A stretch of DNA of 64,000 bases, taken from assembly GCA_025506515.1 (NCBI GenBank), contig CM046457.1:43421525-43485524 (forward strand), given 5' to 3'. This document shows positions 11,913 to 23,499 of the stretch, in pieces. This DNA is from Flaveria trinervia. Its lineage: Eukaryota > Streptophyta > Magnoliopsida > Asterales > Asteraceae. The translations under genes were made by a program, and so were the position numbers. A model generated the notes under the pieces. That model made no database searches. It was given only the letters and a program-made list of their open reading frames with translations, and had not been told where the DNA came from. Position 1 is the stretch's first letter. Each line of letters starts with the position of its first letter.

Positions 11913-12197
11913 TCATAAATTGAGGATTACATAACCTTTGCTCAAGTTTGAGTTTGCAAATTCTCTTTTAGGTGATCTCATTCTAAAGTAACAATTTGCA
12001 GTATTGTGAGTCTTCTCATCATAATAAGTACAGTATTTGTTAAAATAACAATCTGCTGTAGAATGATTTCTCATATCACATATGTGACAGTACTTGTTGA
12101 AATAGCACTCAGCAGTATTGTGATTTTTCATATCACATATTTCATAGTACTTTTGTGGAGTATTAAACAACTGTTTGTTAACTTTTGACATTGACAC
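11913..12197 (-). CDS. Triplicated CCHC-like zinc-knuckle segment
   Basis: A 94-codon segment with three copies of a 19-20 residue unit. The middle copy CHICDMRNHSTADC is an intact CX2CX4HX4C knuckle. The first has Tyr for the first Cys (YEICDMKNHNTAEC); the third has Tyr for the second Cys (CTYYDEKTHNTANC). Knuckles of this class bind the element's RNA. The units are about 57 bp tandem duplications at DNA level. Most copia Gags carry one knuckle, so the triplication is unusual; a further degenerate knuckle lies near 13790. Confidence 0.65.
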   Translation of the reverse strand: MSMSKVNKQLFNTPQKYYEICDMKNHNTAECYFNKYCHICDMRNHSTADCYFNKYCTYYDEKTHNTANCYFRMRSPKREFANSNLSKGYVILNL

Positions 12198-12226
12198 TTT
12201 GTTTCATTCATTTTTATATTTTGGTG

Positions 12227-15024
12227 TCAAAAAGTTAAACTGTTGTTTTCATGTTTCACATTTTGATGTTGTGTCATATTGTTTTTCATCTGTTTAACAT
12301 GAACTTTCTTCTCGAATTTCTTATGAACAAATCTTTTTGCTACAGCGGAAGTCTTAGAATCTGAACTTGATTTCAGATCAGAGTGATATTTGTTCATAGA
12401 ATTCACCTTGTTGTTTTGAAGAGAATTCATATTTAACAAACCTGCTGACACAAATTTTATCGGTTTGAGTTTTGTTGTTTGATTTGTTGCTTTGATCAAC
12501 TTTTCTAAACTCTTGTTTTGTTCAGATTTGATTTTTGATGATTTCTTTCTTCTCCTTTGATTCTTTGATTTAGAAGAACTTGGTTTACTTTCAGATTGAA
12601 CATCATCAAAAGAAGATTTCTTTTCAGATTGAACTTGTTTTAGATTACAAGTGTTTGAATCTTCTGATGTTCCTACATGCTGTTTGTCTTTGCTTTGAAC
12701 TTTCACTTCTTCTAAAACAGAATTAATTTGATCATAAGTGTTTTGTTTTGATTGTTTAGGTTCATATGATTTTATCTTGATTGGATGACCATTTTTAATC
12801 TTTTCTTGATCATTTTCAACAAACACTTTTATATTTTCCTTTTCTTCTTCATAATTCTTGTTTTTGACCTGATAAGCTTTAAGTTTAGCTTTGTTCTTAG
12901 GAGAATGATCATGTGTATTGAAGTTCTCTGGTAGAGTGTTTGTGATAGATTCAGGCATAGGTTCATGAGTGAAGCCTAATCCTGCTTTCTATTTATCTTT
13001 CCTCTCACTTACTAGTTTTTCTACAATCATTTTTGAACTCTTAACTTTAGCAAGATCCATTTGAGTAGCAGCATGTGCTATCTTCTCTTGTTCAAGATTT
13101 TTAGTCATCTCTTCCAATTGTTTAGAAACATTTTCTAATTCTTTTAGAGTTTTGTTCCATGAAGTTTGAAGAGAGATAATCTTTTGGTCTGCTGTTTTAT
13201 GATCAGCTTTCAATTGTTATGCATTGATTCTTCTTGTTTGAGTTTCTCACAAATTTTATATGAGTATGTTCTGTAGTATTCAACATGTTCAAAGAATGAT
13301 TTTGTGCATAGCTTTTGTCTCACTTCAGATGGTATTTCAGGAAATTTTGGGGATGAGGTTTCAGATTTTGAAGATGAAGTGTCAACCTTTGGTTGATCAG
13401 ACTGTGCCATTAGAGCTATTTCATCTGTATCCTCCTTAGGATCTGATTTGTCACTCCAATCATAGTCATCTTCATCATTTTCACCTTTCACATTTAGATC
13501 ATTGTTTTCTAACCAATCTTCTTCCTGAATTTCTGCAATAAGAGATAAACTAGATGTTAAATCATTAGTAAATTGTTCAGCATATGCACTCCAATCATAA
13601 CCATCTTTAATATTGACTACAAGAGCTTTCTTGGTTTCATCAGATGATTTTGTTTCATCTTTAAGCTCAGGCATAGGAAGACTTTGATAAGGCTTTTGAT
13701 AAGTCTTCTGAGCTTGTTGAAACCTTTGATTGCTTGATTGAGCACTTCCTCCATTATTTCTTGGAGCTTTGCATTCTCTTGAGAAAGGCCATAGCTGTTA
13801 TAGTTAAAACACCTAGATTTTGACTTGTCAAAACCAACAGTCTTGTTAGCACTTGGCTTGTATTTCCTGTTGACATATGAGTGTTTTTGTGTCCTGTAAG
13901 CAATCATCACCATTTGCCAATTTAAGTCCATTTCTTCCACATCTTCAGGATCCATTTCAAATAAATCCTACAAAACAAGATCTAATTGAGTTAAATGGCT
14001 ACCTTGATATGCTTGAAAACTAGCCATAAATGCAGTAAATGCAGTTTTTGACTCTTCATCCTCTAATAGGATGTTTATCACATCTTTAACTTTGCTAGAT
14101 TTTGCAGAGTTAGATGAAGAAGTCTCTGATTGAACATTTGATGTTTGAGACTGAGAGTTAGGAGGAGATTGAGAATGAGATTGTGTTGTGTAAGCAGGGG
14201 CACTAGTAAATGATGAGTCAGTGAAAAATCCTGCTCCGACAAATAAATCTCCTTCTTCTTCTTTAACTTTCTCACTTTTTGCCATGAAAGCATTTTCAAC
14301 TGTGTTTGCTGGAGAAGCAACAAACTGATACTGAGACATTGATGCTGCTCTATCATTGTTCCTTAAGCTTTCATTGATCTCTACTGACTCAATCTTGGCA
14401 ATAAGTAGATCTAAATCCATAGGGAACTTCTCAGTATGCTTTAGTAAGGTTACTGTTTGTTTCCATGATAAGGTTAAAGCATTGAGTAGTCTAAGATTTA
14501 GATCTTCAAGATCAGGCTTAATACCAGTTGTTGACATCTCAATAGTAAGTTGAACAAATCTTTCATCATCTGGTTTATAGTTTCTCCAGATAAATGTTGA
14601 AACAATTCCAATTGCCTTTTCAACTTTTGTTTCTTGAGATTTTGAATCTCCTTTCCTCCTTCACATATAGTCTTTAAGGCTTTATACATGGTATATCCAG
14701 TTTGATATCCATCAAGCCTTGCAAGAACTTCCAGAGGTAGTCCTTTACACATCAAGGAGTATGCTCTGACATCATTTTTTACTCTTCTCAAATCATCTCC
14801 GTGAAGACCATCTTCAGGATAGGGTTCCTGAGAGTCTTTAGTGTATAACAACCTCTATCAGGTCCATCAGTGATTATTGGAATGAATGGTCCTTTTTCTA
14901 TGGATTTCCAAAGAACAGTGTCAATGGAATTTAAGTGATGTTTCAACCTAAGTGACCAATTTTTAAAATCAGCTCTGTTTTTAAGTTTTGGAACTCTATT
15001 TTCAGAATCTTCTGATTTCACCAT
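12227..15024 (-). pseudogene. Ty1-copia Gag, frame-broken
   Basis: Starts at the ATG at 15024 (MVKSEDSENRVPKLKNRADF) and runs through at least six frames to 12227. The 15024-14498 part is the UBN2-type copia capsid (WSLRLKHHL, then LDGYQTGYTMYKALK). 14537-13968 continues the capsid with a Ser/Gln-rich tail. 13955-13617 has a degenerate knuckle (CFNYNSYGLS). 13674-12989 is acidic with YDWSAYAEQ, then a Lys/Glu/Gln coiled coil. 12958-12227 is a basic Ser/Lys-rich linker. Gag forms the virus-like particle. Frameshifts near 14830, 14500, 13960, 13640 and 13210 make it non-functional as read. Confidence 0.75.
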
Positions 15025-15889
15025 TCTTATATTTTTGTTGTTTTTCTTATATTTTGAATTTAAAAAAATGAAAAAGTTTTCGAAGAATTTTCTGAAAAAA
15101 ATTCTAAGTATCGAGGTTGAAGCGCCTGAACAGTATTCAAACGTCCCAAAGTTGATGCGCCCAAGTTGAGAGTTGTCTAAGGGAATGCCTTAGAAAAATT
15201 TTACAAAACGCCTAAAATTGATGCGTCTGAATAGTATTAAAACGTCTGAACAGTTGTGATGTGCCTACATAGTTTTGATGCGCCTACACAATTTTGATGC
15301 GCCTACACAGTTGTCAAACGTCTAAACAGTTCAAATACTTCTCAACAATGATGATACGTCTGGACTCTCCAACAGTGGTCAAACCTCTGAACTGAAAATG
15401 TCTACACAGTGTTGGTGCGACTAAACAGTAGTCAAATGCCTAACACTTGGACAATTTTTTTCAGCAAACTTCAACCCTAATGCGTCACATTCATCATGTT
15501 CATATGAATATAACATACTCGAATCTTCTAAAAATCTTCAAAAGTTGATGAAATTGATTGAAACTTTTCAATTAGATGAGTTTTATGCCAATGATCATTC
15601 TTCTGAAATCAATTTCTATCGATATCAACAACAAATCAATTAATTTTCAATTTTCAGTTCGAAAAAACAATGAACTTTTCGAACACAAATTCACCAAATT
15701 ATCTCAATTTGATGAATTCAACTCCTAATTGTGGTTCAAATCATGTTTCTGATGATGAAACACATCTGAAATCCATAAGTTTTCATTTGAATTGTCTATC
15801 AATCACAGATTCAGTAAGCTTTTTGAGTTTCAAAGTTTGATAAACTTCAAAATACTCAATTAACAGCTACCAACAGCTCTGATACCAAT
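15025..15889 (-). other. Untranslated leader with tRNA-Met primer-binding site
   Basis: Between the Gag ATG and the 5' LTR. GCTCTGATACCA at 15876-15887 is the complement of the initiator-methionine primer-binding site TGGTATCAGAGC, two bases from the LTR edge, which fixes the LTR position. The leader is long (about 860 bases) and holds the motif array at 15115-15460. Confidence 0.8.
15115..15460 (+). repeat. Array of ATGCGCCTACACAGT-type motifs in the copia leader
   Basis: A dozen or so degenerate copies of (A)TGCGCCTAMACAGT, clearest at 15240-15340, read on the plus strand, so antisense to the element. The same consensus occurs in the gypsy LTRs (20215-20560, 29577-29915) and, in the opposite orientation, at 6115-6600. 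Confidence 0.7.
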
Positions 15890-16195
15890 TGATAGGATCA
15901 ATTGAGCTAATCTGTGATGATATATGAACACAATTCAAAGAAAACACATACAAAGTAATCAAATTCAAACAAAATATTAACAAATTCACAATTTCATTAA
16001 TATCAAGCAAAGACAATTACAAGTAATGAGCAGTTGTTCGTTCACTCTCTGAAAACTCTCTCTTACTAACTAACAGTCTAAGCTATTTATAATGAAACAC
16101 AAAGGAACTAACAATTACAAAAATAGTCCCTATACTATTACAAATATCGAAAAGACAGATAAAGACAACATGTTAATCTTTCTAGAGTCCTAACA
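15890..16195 (-). mobile_element. 5' LTR of the minus-strand copia element
   Basis: On the minus strand it runs TGTTAGGACTC...GATCCTATCA, 306 bp, with TG/CA termini and the primer-binding site two bases beyond. A TATA box (TTATAAATAGC, minus strand, near 16084-16094) fits an R start about 30 bases further. The right flank (16196 on) is the ORF of a different element, so the copia element inserted into it. No second copy of this LTR is present at the left end. Confidence 0.75.
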
Positions 16196-17030
16196 TAAAG
16201 CTATTTATAGAGGATATGATTTTAAAGACATACTGAGGATGTTCAAGAAAACTAACAACTTCAAATCTCTCAAAGGTATCTATATAAGGAAAGAAAAATC
16301 CTTTTAGAATCCTTTGGAAAAGAAGAAGAAGATTAAAGGGGCTAAAGAGTTGGTATTTCTAGAATTGAATGTAAAACCAACTGAATCCTTGAAAAGAAAG
16401 AGGTGGCTAGAACTCACAAGACTAAATTAATCTCCAATGTATTTATGATGAGAAGACATATGAGTTGGTGATGGAAAGAATGTGGGGAGGAAAAGAAGGA
16501 GCTAAGATCAGGTTGTTTAATCGATATTTGGTTAAATTACTTGATGAATCCTATATCCACTACATCTTCACAAGACATTTTAGAGAGATAAACAACAAGC
16601 TTAAAGAGGTTGATATGTACTTCTTCCTTAAATGTATTAAGATATTGAAGATGGCCTATGATAGAATAAACACAAAGAGAGAACAAAGAAAGAAGAAAAA
16701 GGTTCCTCTTTAGTTGGGCAACATTGTGAAGCTAAAGGTTAATGTTGAAAGGTCTTTACTAATTCATAGGAATGGGCTTTCCATAGCATCAGTGTGGGAG
16801 CCTATATCCCTGAGGCAGATGCCTTTTGAAGCTGTATATATGATGAGCCAGATGAAGATACATGTGCTAAGTGGAGACAAGAGAGTTGAGGCAAGTGACT
16901 TTTCCAATATGATCAAAGCCATCTTGGATCCAACACTGGTAGACCTAACTCCAACTCCATCATCATTGGTCCAAGAACCAACAAAAGACCCAATAGAATC
17001 TTCACAACCTCATCCACCATCAAACCCTTG
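16196..17030 (+). pseudogene. 3' part of an LTR-element-specific ORF
   Basis: Reads with few interruptions as basic, helix-rich protein: SLKGIYIRKE near 16270, then MERMWGGKEGAKIRLFNRYL (16470), FTRHFREINNKLKEVDMYFF (about 16570) and, after one stop at 16711 and no frame change, SIASVWEPISLRQMPFEAVY. It ends 35 bases before a polypurine tract. No pol motifs; it resembles in style the non-gag-pol ORF at 1594-4977 but is a different protein. Interrupted upstream by the copia insertion at 16195. Function unknown. Confidence 0.5.
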
Positions 17031-17065
17031 AAGTACATAGGCTATATAATCCTTAGGGGGAGTAT

Positions 17066-17742
17066 TGTTGGACCCTAAAAGGATCATACATGCCAATTCA
17101 AGAAGTGGTTGATGGTTGTTCTATTGGTGAAATCCCACAAGTCCAAGAAGAAATACGGGTGAAGAATTTGCTAAAGAAGACAAGTGTTGGCTATCCATAT
17201 TTGTATATGTGGATAGTTTGAACAAATGCTAACAAGTGTTTGTTCATCAGCATTTACTAATACGGATGTACAAAAGACAAATGCGCTAAGTGTTTATTCA
17301 TCCGCATTTGTTAACGCTGATGAACAAAATTTAATGCTAAAGACAAAGAGAAGAAATGTTGATGAAGTCCAAGACATCCGCATTAGTCAATACGGATGAA
17401 CAGAGACAAATGTTGATTAGATCTTTGTACTTAAACTAATATTTTGATGTATAGGGTCGGAGTAGTTTAGTCATTTTGTACATGCATTATGTCAACCTAT
17501 AAATAAAATAGAATACCTTACTTTTGGGACAACTAGATTATTACAACATTGATTGTCATATGTTTTAGAGATGTCAAGTTACTATATTTTGCTAAAACCC
17601 TAGTATTCATTGTAACTTGTTTACCATCATTAATACAAAAGCATTTTAAGTATATTTCAGTATTCAATGATCCTTGATTATGTATTTTCACTGCATAATC
17701 ATTGTCTCAAATCATCATATTCGATCCTTGTTGATATCAACA
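17066..17742 (+). mobile_element. 3' LTR following the 16196-17030 ORF
   Basis: Starts TGTTGGACCC after the polypurine tract CTTAGGGGGAGTAT (17052-17065) and ends ATCAACA, giving 5-bp inverted termini TGTTG/CAACA over 677 bp. A TATA-like CCTATAAATAAA lies near 17499. It holds an inverted-repeat motif cluster at 17225-17405. No 5' LTR in the window. Confidence 0.65.
17225..17405. repeat. CATCCGCATT / AATNCGGATG inverted-repeat cluster
   Basis: Alternating CATCCGCATTTG and AATACGGATG motifs, forming inverted pairs (for example 17374-17397, CATCCGCATT...AATACGGATG). The 13-mer CATCCGCATTAGT at 17374 also occurs in the gypsy solo LTR at 27774. Sits in U3, upstream of the TATA-like box. Confidence 0.6.
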
Positions 17743-18230
17743 GAGAATATCATTCTCGTACCAAATCACCCCAATTCAGGAAAGCCTTGAGAAAGAGATT
17801 GTGGCTACTGAGCAACAACCTCATGTAGGTAGGGAACAAGATAGACAGAACATGATAACCTACCTAAGTGCCACATGCCTCTATCAGGTAGTAGCACTTC
17901 TTCCCTTATCCTATGAGTATATTGAATTTGAATACCTTAAGTAACTTGAGTAGCGAGTGCTAAAAATGTTGCTAAGAGGAAGATGAGGGAAAGAGCTGCA
18001 AAGTAAAGAGCCACCATCAAAGCAAATTTGAAGAAGTATACTAATAGGCAAAAGATGGTGAGCTTCTTAAAGTTGTATGGATTCTCTGTAAGGAGACTTG
18101 GTCCAATGTCTCTATCCACCATAGATGAACACATTAGAGTTATCAAGCAGAAGATTATAGATAAAGATGTGAGCTATTGCATGTCATAGTCACAAGTTAA
18201 AAGGGAATCTGCCTTTTGTCTTCCTTTTTA
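17743..18230 (+). pseudogene. Retroelement ORF remnant flanking the LTR
   Basis: Broken reading frame with a basic, helix-rich segment (AKRKMRERAAK near 17965, KYTNRQKMVSFLKLYGFSVR near 18030, IDEHIRVIKQKIIDK near 18122). It resembles the basic domains of the other family-specific ORFs here. It is probably part of an older element into which the adjacent LTR element inserted. No known domain recognised. Confidence 0.35.
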
Positions 18231-19534
18231 ACTTTATATTGATCTTGTTGTCTAGATTAGTGTTTCCAGCTGGCCTTCAAAGTATGGGTAGCTGTAGGAT
18301 GTAGTATAAAGTATCTCAAGTACTTGTATCTTAAGATAAGCTTTGTAACACTTGTAAAAACTTGATAGCAATATACATCATTCTTGAAACCATATTATGA
18401 TGTTCTTGTTTATTGTTTTTGTCACTTGTGTTCATTGTTTAATCCAAACCAGTTTCCAATTTGATCTGTTAATTGTCCTAAGTCTCTTCTCATTGTGAAA
18501 TTATTGTATTGACCCCCTTTAATGATCCTGCATATATATGTAGACGAATACAATGATGTATTTAAATAATATAACCGTATATATTCGTAGTGAACAAAAT
18601 AAATATACACATAGAAACACATTTAATAATAGATAGAATTTACATAGTATCAAAATGGTTTTTTATACAATTTGCACTATCATAAGTGGTAATTTAAATT
18701 CATGTAAAGAATATTGTTTGAGTGCAAGATGTAAGATCCTAGTTTTATGAATATTCAAAGGGATCATATATTAGCAAGTATATGGACTATGTCTAGAATG
18801 CATCAAGTAAGACTCATTAAGGTTTAGTATGTTGGGTTATGACCCGAAAAAAGGTGGTTGTCATAGCTTATGATGGCTCAAAGGGAAAGGAGTTGTTCAG
18901 GTGGCGACAAGAGGGTGTTATGGTGTTTCCGATCAATGAAGGGCGGTGAAGGACTCCAATAGTGCTAGTCGTAATCTTGGTTGCGAGTTCAAGATCATAA
19001 TAGGGAGAGTTGAGGTGTTCGATAGTGAATGATCTAGTGGTTGTGGTCATCGAAGATGGTGGTAGGTTGAAGGTTGGGCGGTGGCAATGGGTTGTAAACA
19101 AACGGTGGTTGAAAGCGCCAATGGCAACAAGGGAGGGTGGGTTATGGTGTTTGCAAGTTGCAGATGCATTTTTAATCTACCTAGATAATGTGGATAGAGA
19201 TGGTGGTGGTTTGTGGTGTTTTTGGTGGTAGGATATAGTGGTCGCTAGTATTGATCATGAACTTATTGTGGTCGTGGCTTTGAGATTGAGAAAGATATGA
19301 TTGGAAGAAGATAGTAGAGTAAGGGTGGGGTTAGGGTGGTGGGTCTAATTCAACTTTATTTTTATTTTAACTTCAGAATACTTTAGTCATTTTAAAAGAT
19401 TAACATAGAAATCAATTAACGTTTGTATTAAGCTTGTACATACTTTTAAAATATTTTTTATTATAATTTCTCATAATTTATACCTAACAATATAATTATC
19501 CACTCTTTGTAATTAACACTACACAATACATTAA
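18231..19534. other. AT-rich intergenic or old repeat sequence
   Basis: No gene seen. 18840-19260 is unusually rich in GGTGG/GTGGTTG and has weak minus-strand coding character (60-77 codons) without a recognisable domain. The rest is AT-rich. The last five bases before the gypsy element (19535-19539, CTTAC) are its target site. Confidence 0.5.
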
Positions 19535-19539
19535 CTTAC
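19535..19539. other. Left target-site duplication CTTAC (gypsy 1)
   Basis: CTTAC directly precedes the LTR start; the same five bases follow the distal LTR end at 31197-31201. The LTR's second base is mutated (TTTAAC for TGTAAC), so the duplication is what fixes this end. Confidence 0.85.
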
Positions 19540-21832
19540 TTTAACACCCGGTTATTTTTTTAAAGAAAGAAAGAAAAGGAAGAATAAAAGTGAAAGAAAA
19601 ATAAAGAAAAAGCTATAAAACCCAAGTAGAGGGGTTAAAAGCGTCTAAAAGGACAAAAAGTTTAAAAGTTGGTGATAAAGGTGGCATGGCCACCCATCAC
19701 CCTCTCTTCACACTCAACTTTGGATTTTTAGAGAGAGAGAAAGAAGAGCATAACTCTCGGATATTTGTAGAAGAACAAGAAAAGATCGAATTCAAGGTAA
19801 GAATTCATAGTTTTATGATGTTCTTGACCGGCCTTAGCCTCGGTATATGCTTATGTGTGTTTGTGTGTGTTCGGGTGTGTTTTTAGTGGGTTTCTAGGCG
19901 GTTGAACTCCATTTGCAAACAGGTTTTGAAGAAGTCATAACCAAAGGCTTCTAAGGTGAGTTTTAGGACCCCATTTTCACTTGTTTTAAACTACTTTGGG
20001 GCTGGAAATGAATGTATGAAACTTTTTATAAAAATGGGTTTTCACTTGTATGCTTTATGTGTGTGTGTTTGCGGTTGGGGTTTGATTTTGGGCTATGTAT
20101 GTGTTTGATGATGTTATGGTTGTGTTTCTAAGGCTTAGAATGTTTGGATTAAGCTTAGAGCATGATAGTTGATGATTAGGGACTGAATTATGTTGTTTAA
20201 CTGTGATTTAGACTGTCCATGCGCCTAAACAGTGGCCCATGCGCCCAACTGAAATAACTGGCTAAGTGTTCCCATGCGCCCAAAACCCCATGCGCCTAAA
20301 TAGTACCCATGCGTCTAGAAATAGGCTTAAATTTACTAAGTGTTCATGCGCCTAAGCACTCAAGCGCCTGCATAGTGCCCATGTGCCTAGAATTTGCCCA
20401 GAATGACTAAGTGTTCCCTATGCGCCTAAGTGTTCCCCATGAGCCTGAAAGGCCATGCGCCTGCATAGTGCCCATATGCTTGAAAGTTCCCCATGCGCCT
20501 AAATGTTCCCCATGCGCCTGAAAGGCCATGTGCCTGCATAGTGCCCATGCGCCTAAAGACTTCGAATAATTTTCTAAATATTTGGGGAAAAAGTGAAATG
20601 TAGGCTTTGACTTGAGAGGTTCTCGGGGGCTATGCAAGTTGACTTTTTGAAGTCATAGATGATGTGATGGGCGATGTATGATGTGATATGATTGACGCTT
20701 ATGTATGATGAATGTTACGTATGTATGATGGTGTCTTGTATGGTGATGCCCTGTATGGTTATGTTTATGTTCCTTGTTATGTATGTTATTTTCCCGTGGC
20801 TTTATGTTGAATGTTTATGAATGAAAGGAAAAGTATTATGTAATGTAAAGTGGAAGATAATGAAAAGAGGAATGTAATGAAAGAATGCATGCATTATTGA
20901 ATGAATGAATGAAAGTAAGAAATTCTTGCAAGCAATGTATGGAGGTTCACACCCAATGAAGGGTGTTAGCTCAACTGTGTGCGGGTTAGCTACCCCAGAA
21001 GGATGCACACTAGGGTCTAATCTTTGTGATTGACCATATGTATGGGATCCTTGCCGCTTGCCCTATGTACTGGAGTCAGCTGCATGCATAATGTTCGAGG
21101 TCTATGAAAGACCTCAGGCCCAGTAACCAGCTTCGTGTACAATGTTTGGAGTATAGCATATGGCATTGATCTGGAATGAAAGAAAAAAGATAAGTGATGA
21201 GTGTACTTGCCCTATGTACTAGAGTTGGCTTCGTGCATAATGTTCAAGGTCTATGAAAGACCTCAGGCCTAGTAACAAGCTTCGTGCACAATGTTCGGGG
21301 TACTGTACATGTCATCGAAAGTAACGAACGTACGAAAGATAAGTAAGAAAGTTATGAATGAAAGTGCATGAAAGTGAATGATAATGATATACGATGAATG
21401 AACGAAAGTTAACAAGCGAATTATGAAGATAATAATGATATTATCGATGTGTACGTATGATGTGTGATCATATATGAAAGTAAAGAATGGTTTTAAACAA
21501 AAGTAAAGTATGTTTAATTTTAAAACTAGAACTCACTCAGCAACGCTGACTTTTGCGTGTTTCCAGTTGGCAGGTAATGGTTGCTGAGGATGGCACGGGG
21601 CGGCTACTTGGCTCTTTTTGGATATCATTCTTTTGCTTAATGTCTTTGCATTGTAATGTGAATGAATGATATTGTGTAATGAATGATTGTATTATTTTGC
21701 AAAAGCATTTTTAATGAAATGAAAAGTTAATTTAATGTTTCCGCTGCAATGTTTAATTAAAGTTAATGTGTATATATATGTTTTATGTGTGATATTGACC
21801 AGCTGTGAGCATTCCGGGAACGGGGCCTTACA
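19540..21832 (+). mobile_element. 5' LTR of gypsy 1
   Basis: 2293 bp, T(G>T)TAACACCCGG...GGGGCCTTACA. TATA-like CTATAAAACCC near 19612. A motif array (20215-20560) lies about 600 bp downstream of it, in the transcribed part. It shares long segments with the LTRs of the neighbouring gypsy elements, such as GTTGGCAGGTAATGG near 21567 and the final CGGGAACGGGGCCTTACA. Confidence 0.9.
20215..20560 (+). repeat. ATGCGCCTAAACAGT array in gypsy 1 5' LTR
   Basis: About sixteen degenerate units of the form CCATGCGCCTAAACAGTG or CCATGCGCCTGAAAG, spaced 15-25 bp apart. The best copy GCGCCTAAACAGTG is at 20221-20234. Reproduced in the 3' LTR at 29577-29915. Confidence 0.75.
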
Positions 21833-22187
21833 AATTAGTATTAGAGCCAAAGTTTAAGCGAAATGGGTAAATATTCAAAAGAAACCTAAAACTTAAACTG
21901 AAAATGGGACGGAAAGGGAAGGGATTTCAGTTCGAGTAGCTGCGTGCCATCAGGTATTTTCTTTAATCTTAACCGACATTACGTGCGCATGTTATGTGGT
22001 TCATGTGCCTTTTTGTAGATTTAGATACTGATGTAGTCAGGATAGGAAATGCTTGGGGTATGAAGAGTAAAGTAAGTGGTTAATCACAACTGGCCACTGT
22101 AATTAGTGACTTACTATACTTAACATAAACTAAGCTATTCCCTTGAATGATCATGTTGGTGTTTGAATCTAATAGTGTGTGTTGAGG

Positions 22188-23470
22188 ATGGCCTGTGGTA
22201 GATCGTCAAAGGCTTCACGCGGTGGAGGTCGTGGTGGACGTGGTGCTGAACCACGGGTCACAAAGGAAGGCCTAGAGTCGAAGAGGTGGTTCAGTAAGAA
22301 CCCAAGAACCCTCGTCCGGAGGCTGGGGACGAGAGTGCTAACTTGAGAGCCATAGTGAAAGAGGCTGTTGTTGAGGAGGTGCATCAGGTCATGCAGATGA
22401 TTCTACCATGTGTGGTGACAGAAGTGATTAAGGTTGTAAGAGAAAGAGAAAGAAAGGAGAGGAATAGGTCCTCGGGAGGATGGGAGCGACCGGAGACTAA
22501 GACAGTTTTCTTCTAGGATGAGGAGGAGGAAGAAGAGCCTAAGCCGAAGGTGACGCGAGGCTGTAACTACATGGCATTTCAAAGATGCAAGCCCCCTACA
22601 TTTGATAGTAACGCCACTGATGTTGCTACTCACCGGTGGGTGAGAGAGATGGAGGATGTTCTCGATATCAGCGAGTGTCGGGAAGACCAGAAAGTGAAGT
22701 TTGCCACCCACTCGTTTGTGGACTCGGCTTGTGCTGGGGGACAATATTGTCCAAGCCGAGGGTAGGCGGGCGATCGGAAGAATGAGGTGGATAGAGTTGA
22801 AGAAGCTGGTGATTAAGGAGTTCTGTCCTCACCGAGAGATGGACAAGGTTGAGAGGGAGTTCCTGCAGCTGGAGGCGGGAACAATGACACATCAGCAGTA
22901 CACCACCAAGTTCAATGAGATGGCACAGCTGGTTCCAAATCAAGTGACACCTTTTTCACGAAAGATTAAGAGGTACATCCAGTGCTTGCTAGCAGATATC
23001 CATAAGCACATGATCGTTGCCCAACCGAGCACGTTTAGGTCGGTCGATTGATTTGGCAGGGAGGTTGTATGATGAAAGAACTATGGTGGTGGCTGAAGGC
23101 AGCATGAGGAGTGGTGGTGACCGAAATTGGAATAGGAAGCAGGTTGGACGTGGCGGGGCCACTCCAAGCAAGAAGGGTGCACGGGTGGATGACCGACGTG
23201 TAGTCATATCCGGTACGGGGATGCAGAGGTGAGGCAAGTGTGGGAAGGAGCACACCGGAGAGTGTAGATGGGGATTGAATGTGTGCTTCAAGTGTGGGAA
23301 GCCAGGTGATATGGCAAGAGAATGCAAGGCGGAGATGTGTTTTAACTATGGCGAGGAGGGCCACATGAGCAGGGACTGTAAGAAGTCAAGGGCTGAAAGT
23401 ACAGGAGTGAAGAAGACTGGAGGAGATGGACAGAGGGAAAATGACAGAACGTTCACGATGACGTAGGAGG
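22188..23470 (+). pseudogene. Gypsy 1 Gag
   Basis: Start ATG at 22188 (MACGRSSKASRGGGRGG, basic Gly/Arg-rich). Retrotrans_gag capsid from about 22580 (HRWVREMEDVLDISECRE, later EFCPHREMDKVEREFLQLEA). Two CCHC knuckles near 23284-23390 are each damaged: CFKCGKPGDMAREC has Asp for the His, and CFNYGEEGHMSRDC has Tyr for the second Cys. Frameshifts near 22300 and 22725 and TAG/TGA stops (for example 22515, 23050) break the frame. A dead copy. Confidence 0.8.
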
Positions 23471-23499
23471 AGGCTAGGACGGACCCCGATGTTATGTTA

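Noticed and set aside
5003..16195. One large element with 5003-5711 and 15890-16195 as its two LTRs
   Set aside because: Both contain CCTAACA, but the LTR orientations and sequences differ; 5003-5711 follows a plus-strand polypurine tract while 15890-16195 adjoins a minus-strand primer-binding site.
18868..19231. Possible small gene in the GGTGG-rich stretch
   Set aside because: Overlapping frames on both strands of 73-77 codons, no recognisable domain, compositional bias explains the open frames.
20215..20560. CRISPR-like array of short spaced repeats
   Set aside because: Plant nuclear LTR; units are degenerate, spacing irregular, no spacers of uniform length and no cas genes.
22169..23364. 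Minus-strand ORFs of 70-113 codons opposite gypsy Gag
   Set aside because: Shadows of the plus-strand capsid and knuckle coding sequence; no domains and no independent support.
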